Of a stretch of DNA of 9,583 bases, positions 6,474 to 9,583 are shown in pieces. The notes under the pieces were generated by a model, which had not been told where the DNA came from, ran no database searches, and was given only the letters and a program-made list of their open reading frames with translations. The position numbers were made by a program, and so were the translations under genes. Origin of the DNA: Pseudomonadota bacterium (GTDB lineage Bacteria > Bdellovibrionota > JAFGOL01); the NCBI GenBank assembly GCA_026390535.1, contig JAPLFT010000013.1, positions 1 through 9,583 of the forward strand. Reading direction: 5' to 3'. Position 1 is the first letter of the stretch, and the number at the start of each line of letters is the position of its first letter.

Positions 6474-8981
6474 TTACAGCCCCTGATCTACCATTCGCTT
6501 TGCCACTTTTTTAAGTGCTTCCGCTTTTGGCACTTCTATATCCATGTTGCTTAATATTGCATACGATTTTTCCAGATTGGGTTTTGTCCTATCAATAGCA
6601 CTAACTACATTTTGCATTGATTTTTTAAGAGTGGCAGCGTCTTTTTCATACTGGGAATAAATATTAGACGGTGTCTCCATTTTTCTGCTTCTATGATACT
6701 CCATTGCCTTATCTATATTTGCCATATTCTTTTTAGCAACTGTCTCTATATTTTCCATATTCCTGATTTCATATGCTACTTTGATGGTACTGGGCATTTT
6801 CTCCAGAGGAATAATAGGTACTTTTTGTGAAAGGAGCTGTTGCATTTTGGCTTTTGCCAAATTCATTTTCTTTTTAGATTCTTCAGCTTTTTGCAGCATG
6901 TTCGCTATGTATTTCTTAAATTCATCCTGCCAGCCGTCTTTTAAGACATAAGTTATCCTGATAACCGGCGTTTTAAGCGGTTTAAGATTGAGAGATCTTT
7001 TGCCATAAACTGCATTTCCGTTAGAGGCGTACATTGATGAAAGATCAAATGTATTCTCTGTAGTTGTACCGGTTTGATTAATAATCCTTGCCATATTCAT
7101 GTAATAGAGCTGGCTTTGATTATCTAACGCGGCCATTTGAATTTTTATGTAATTTACAAGCCCTGGAGACTGTGCCATATGCGCCGCAGCTTCTTGCTGT
7201 TGTTCAGAAAGGCTTCCGTATTTAAGATAATAGCTATCACTATTTCCCCTGGCAACTTCATCAACCAATTGTTGAAAAAGAGCAGCTTTTTGTGCATTAA
7301 TTTCCGTTATTTTTTGCCTCACAGCTTCTGTAGTTGTAGTGTTAGTATCTTGTGAATATCTTGTGCCGGTACCCTTCGCCTGATCAAGAATACTCTGTAC
7401 GGACTTGGCATTATTAAGATAAATATTAGGGTCAATCCATGAAGTCATGGCTCCGGAAAGATTATTATTATAATTCATAATACTGTTTATGGGATCGCTG
7501 TATTGGCTATTAAAATTATTCGCACCTGTTCCAGTGGCTGTAACCCTACTAGCAATATTGTTCAATATAGCCGCACCCGTAGTTGAGTTAACTTTATTTT
7601 CTGTATCTGCCCCTGTACCTGTTGGCTCCTGTGATGTAGTCGTTGGAGTATAGGCACTAAGAGGATTGGAGGGCTGAGTTCCGCCTATAGTCATGGATGT
7701 AGGAGTTTGTGTCCCGGCGGTTGTAAAACTTGGATTTATTTTCATATCTATTAAGTCGGCATACTGTGCTGTTTGATTAAATGGATCACTATAAATATTA
7801 CGGACTGTTCCTATTTCATTTGCACAGTTTTTAACACCACTTGCCATTATGCACTTCTCAAGGTCTACAGATTTAAACATTCCAACCAGCGATATAGCCG
7901 TATCAAAAAGCGGTGTAAGTTTGGTGATAGTATCACAATCCTGTGTGATAAGTTTAACATCCCATACATTTCCACCAGTTGCCGCTGCAACGTTATATTT
8001 TCTGGCTAGAGTATCGCACTTTTCTTTGTCTTTTAGAGCCAGTTTGTCATAACCTTTGCAAACCTCAAGACCGGCGGGAATACTGTCATATATTTCATCA
8101 GTTTTAACTTGAGCTATAGAAACGTTCAGATCTTTTTCTGTATCTCCTAATGCCGTTATAATTCTCTCCTTATCTGTTTTATCTTTCTCCGTATCCCCTT
8201 TATTAAAGGTAGCACCAGCAAGGCTGTCCAATTTTGAATTAAACTTTGTAAGCGCTGTTTTCATTTTAATTTCTGCGTCTTTTTTTGCTTCTTTAGCAGC
8301 TTTTCTTTGTTCCGGTATGAACGCAGAACGCTTTAAGCCATTTTCACTAGCCATAAGTTGATATTGCAATTTAGCTATATTTAATCTTGCGTCTATCAGT
8401 TCTTTTGAGAACCGATAGGAATCTGTTCCTACTCCTAAGCCTGTGGCTCTTCCATAAGTTCCAGACTTAGCTTCTGCACTTTTTAAGTTGTTATAATAAT
8501 CTACGGTGTACTGGTGAGAATACTTTACTCTTGCATCGTATTCCATTACGGGTGTCGATTTGGGAAGATCCTTTTCGCTACATTTAACAGGATCAAAGCC
8601 TTTACAATTAATTACACTAGCGAGATAGTCTGTTTTAACACTACCATCGGCGCCAAAGATATTATGATATTTTTTTTCTGCATCCTTATAATTAGCTTTA
8701 TAATCCGCTGTTATCTTGTCAGAGGTTCCGTCTTTAGGATTAAGTCCAATTTCCTTATATATATCCAGACGGAAGTTTCCTGCTGAAGATACGGGGTTCT
8801 GCTCGGTAATAGCTTGTGCTTTTATCTCTTCTTTTCCTGCAAGCGGAGGTGGCGGCGGAGTATGTCCAATTCCAGGATGATAAGGGCCATCCTTTGGGAC
8901 AAAATCTTCTCCACCAGGAGCTTGTGCATAGGTATTGTTGGGATTAAATAATGAAATTAAAAGGAATAGATTAATCAACAT
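6474..8981 (-). CDS. Large secreted protein of unknown family, 835 residues
   Basis: I do not recognise this protein. Residues 1-21 look like a signal peptide: a hydrophobic LINLFLLISLF core and an AQA (19-21) cleavage site, but no basic residue before the core. A proline run follows (HTPPPPPLAG, 40-49). Residues 190-300 are Lys/Ala/Glu-rich and probably helical or coiled. Seven cysteines (126, 134, 308, 322, 349, 377, 386) all lie in the first half. Residues 415-490 form a Thr/Gly/Ser/Asn linker with no cysteine. The C-terminal part is helical, with a Lys-rich stretch from about 685 to 835 and no visible membrane anchor or sorting signal. The start is firm, because an in-frame TGA lies two codons before the ATG and GAGGTGA precedes it. 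Residues 359-401 resemble part of the next gene upstream. An exported structural or envelope protein is likely; no enzyme motif was found. Confidence 0.85.
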   Translation of the reverse strand: MLINLFLLISLFNPNNTYAQAPGGEDFVPKDGPYHPGIGHTPPPPPLAGKEEIKAQAITEQNPVSSAGNFRLDIYKEIGLNPKDGTSDKITADYKANYKDAEKKYHNIFGADGSVKTDYLASVINCKGFDPVKCSEKDLPKSTPVMEYDARVKYSHQYTVDYYNNLKSAEAKSGTYGRATGLGVGTDSYRFSKELIDARLNIAKLQYQLMASENGLKRSAFIPEQRKAAKEAKKDAEIKMKTALTKFNSKLDSLAGATFNKGDTEKDKTDKERIITALGDTEKDLNVSIAQVKTDEIYDSIPAGLEVCKGYDKLALKDKEKCDTLARKYNVAAATGGNVWDVKLITQDCDTITKLTPLFDTAISLVGMFKSVDLEKCIMASGVKNCANEIGTVRNIYSDPFNQTAQYADLIDMKINPSFTTAGTQTPTSMTIGGTQPSNPLSAYTPTTTSQEPTGTGADTENKVNSTTGAAILNNIASRVTATGTGANNFNSQYSDPINSIMNYNNNLSGAMTSWIDPNIYLNNAKSVQSILDQAKGTGTRYSQDTNTTTTEAVRQKITEINAQKAALFQQLVDEVARGNSDSYYLKYGSLSEQQQEAAAHMAQSPGLVNYIKIQMAALDNQSQLYYMNMARIINQTGTTTENTFDLSSMYASNGNAVYGKRSLNLKPLKTPVIRITYVLKDGWQDEFKKYIANMLQKAEESKKKMNLAKAKMQQLLSQKVPIIPLEKMPSTIKVAYEIRNMENIETVAKKNMANIDKAMEYHRSRKMETPSNIYSQYEKDAATLKKSMQNVVSAIDRTKPNLEKSYAILSNMDIEVPKAEALKKVAKRMVDQGL

Positions 8982-8984
8982 AGG

Positions 8985-8991
8985 TCACCTC
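8985..8991 (-). promoter_or_regulatory. Strong Shine-Dalgarno that fixes the start of the 835-residue gene
   Basis: On the minus strand GAGGTGA (8991-8985) matches the full anti-Shine-Dalgarno complement and ends three bases before the ATG at 8981-8979. Its last three bases are an in-frame TGA, so translation cannot begin further upstream in this frame. Confidence 0.7.
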
Positions 8992-9004
8992 TTACGTACT
9001 TCCT

Positions 9005-9039
9005 ATAGTAAAACACTTTTCCGTGTTTTAAAATGTAAA
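9005..9039 (-). promoter_or_regulatory. Possible promoter of the 835-residue gene
   Basis: On the minus strand TACTAT (9010-9005) is a fair -10 box, which would put the transcription start about 15-20 bases before the start codon. Two -35 candidates are imperfect. TTTAAA (9032-9027) has a 16-base spacer and a 4-of-6 match. TTTACA (9039-9034) is a 5-of-6 match but lies 23 bases away, too far for a standard sigma-70 promoter. A promoter is expected here because a terminator closes the preceding gene just upstream. The exact elements are uncertain. Confidence 0.35.
9009..9030. repeat. Perfect 8-bp inverted repeat, operator-like
   Basis: TAAAACAC (9009-9016) and GTGTTTTA (9023-9030) are perfect inverted copies separated by TTTTCC. 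The repeat overlaps the predicted promoter of the 835-residue gene, touching the -10 box on one side and the -35 candidates on the other. That is a typical place for a dimeric repressor or activator to bind. It is not followed by a T-run in the minus direction, so it does not look like a terminator. If the promoter lies further upstream it could fold as a hairpin in the 5' leader instead. Confidence 0.5.
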
Positions 9040-9070
9040 AAAGGGCGTCCCGTTTAAAGACGCCCTTTTT
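9038..9070 (-). terminator. Rho-independent terminator, potentially bidirectional
   Basis: GGGCGTC (9043-9049) and GACGCCC (9059-9065) form a 7-bp GC-rich stem, extended by five A-T pairs, around a nine-base loop. On the minus strand it is followed by six U residues (the A-run 9037-9042), as expected for ending transcription of the gene that stops at 9101, about 30 bases upstream. The plus strand also has five T residues after the stem (9066-9070), so it could work in both directions, though no plus-strand gene reaches it. Confidence 0.88.
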
Positions 9071-9100
9071 GCTATTTCTGCTTTTTACGCAAACTCATTA

Positions 9101-9583
9101 TTACCTCTTCACGGGTGTTCTTCCTGCCATCTGTGATGTGATCGTTGATGCTTGCTGTGCTACAGTTGTAGGTTTGGTTTTAGTTGCCGCTGCCGCGGTT
9201 TTGGTTTTTTTACCGCTTCTGATTGTATCGTAATCAGTCTTTTGTTCTTTTGTCATTTTCTTAAGCGAGTCTTTTCCTCTTTTTGCAAGTCTCGGCTTTT
9301 CTATTAATTCTTTAAGTTCGGAATAAATCTTATGAGCCCTACCTAATTTATTAAAACCATTTGTTGTGTTGTCATAGTCTTTTATGTTCTTGTCAAATTT
9401 CTTAGGAAATTCGGTAGTTACATAATCACTAACCGTCAAGACTTGACTGATACAACAATCATCGACCTTTCCTGTTTCAAAACATTTTGTTCCAAACAAT
9501 AATACACCCAGCTTACCAATAGTATCATTAAAATCAGCCGTCGTAGTCTTCTGATCAACCATCCCAGAAGCTGAAGCCAATGC
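9101..9583 (-). CDS. Secreted-looking Lys/Thr-rich protein of unknown family, N-terminus outside window
   Basis: The minus-strand frame is open through the right edge, with about 160 residues visible. A TTG near the edge is not a convincing start, since the frame continues as Ala-Leu-Ala-Ser-Ala-Ser-Gly. That looks like the end of a signal peptide (cleavage after ASA), so the hydrophobic part probably lies beyond the edge. The middle holds three cysteines in TKCFETGKVDDCC, followed by SQVLTVSDYVTTEF, a pattern also seen in the downstream 835-residue protein. The remainder is rich in Lys and Thr, with a helical section (GRAHKIYSELKELIEK) and a very basic Ala/Thr/Lys tail ending in PVKR. No enzyme motif or membrane segment is visible in this part. 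A strong terminator follows the stop, so it is transcribed apart from the next gene. I do not recognise the family. Confidence 0.72.
   Translation of the reverse strand, partial: ALASASGMVDQKTTTADFNDTIGKLGVLLFGTKCFETGKVDDCCISQVLTVSDYVTTEFPKKFDKNIKDYDNTTNGFNKLGRAHKIYSELKELIEKPRLAKRGKDSLKKMTKEQKTDYDTIRSGKKTKTAAAATKTKPTTVAQQASTITSQMAGRTPVKR

Noticed and set aside
8514..8786. Plus-strand open frame of 90 codons inside the 835-residue gene
   Set aside because: It lies opposite a gene with a strong start signal, has Phe/Ile/Cys-rich composition typical of antisense reading, and lacks a ribosome binding site. The same applies to the plus-strand frames at 7137-7355, 7773-8009 and 7849-8052.
9009..9030. 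Inverted repeat as a second terminator
   Set aside because: The stem is A/T-rich with only three G-C pairs and is not followed by a U-run in the minus direction. Its place in the promoter region of the next gene fits an operator better.

Overview
The window fits a chromosomal piece of a Gram-negative-type bacterium with meso-diaminopimelate peptidoglycan and an F-type ATP synthase. Two things point there: a clear Mpl ligase, which handles the murein tripeptide, and a cytoplasmic LD-carboxypeptidase. The A+T-leaning sequence, the gene mix and the large unrecognised secreted proteins would suit an uncultured lineage such as Candidatus Omnitrophota. That placement is only an impression and no marker gene here settles it.

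Left arm, minus strand (1-1063): a TIGR01212/YhcC-type radical SAM protein, then the start of a gene for an AtpI-like ATP synthase subunit I, cut by the window edge. The AtpI-like frame begins inside the last codons of the radical SAM gene. A 33-bp divergent gap (1064-1096) holds a good -10 box for the right arm and leaves ldcA almost no 5' leader.

Central arm, plus strand (1097-6462): a tightly packed run of LD-carboxypeptidase (ldcA), a beta-lactamase-fold serine hydrolase, Mpl ligase, MurA, a HIT-family protein and an AtpZ-like membrane protein. LdcA trims recovered tetrapeptide to tripeptide, Mpl attaches the tripeptide to UDP-MurNAc, and MurA starts synthesis of UDP-MurNAc. The serine hydrolase, which has no visible signal peptide, may be the amidase that frees the peptide from MurNAc, as proposed for Bacillus AmiE. 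The AtpZ-like frame has no ATG, GTG or TTG start in a usable place. It has a well-placed Shine-Dalgarno in front of an AUC codon instead.

Right arm, minus strand (6474-9583): two secreted-looking proteins of no family I recognise, an 835-residue protein and a smaller one cut by the right edge. They are separated by a strong terminator and a promoter region with a perfect 8-bp inverted repeat. Both carry a similar cysteine-centred segment (KC, 8-9 residues, C, 5 residues, TV, 7 residues, F), so they may belong to one undescribed family. This arm is the most novel part of the window. I saw no tRNA, rRNA, CRISPR array, insertion sequence or transposase.
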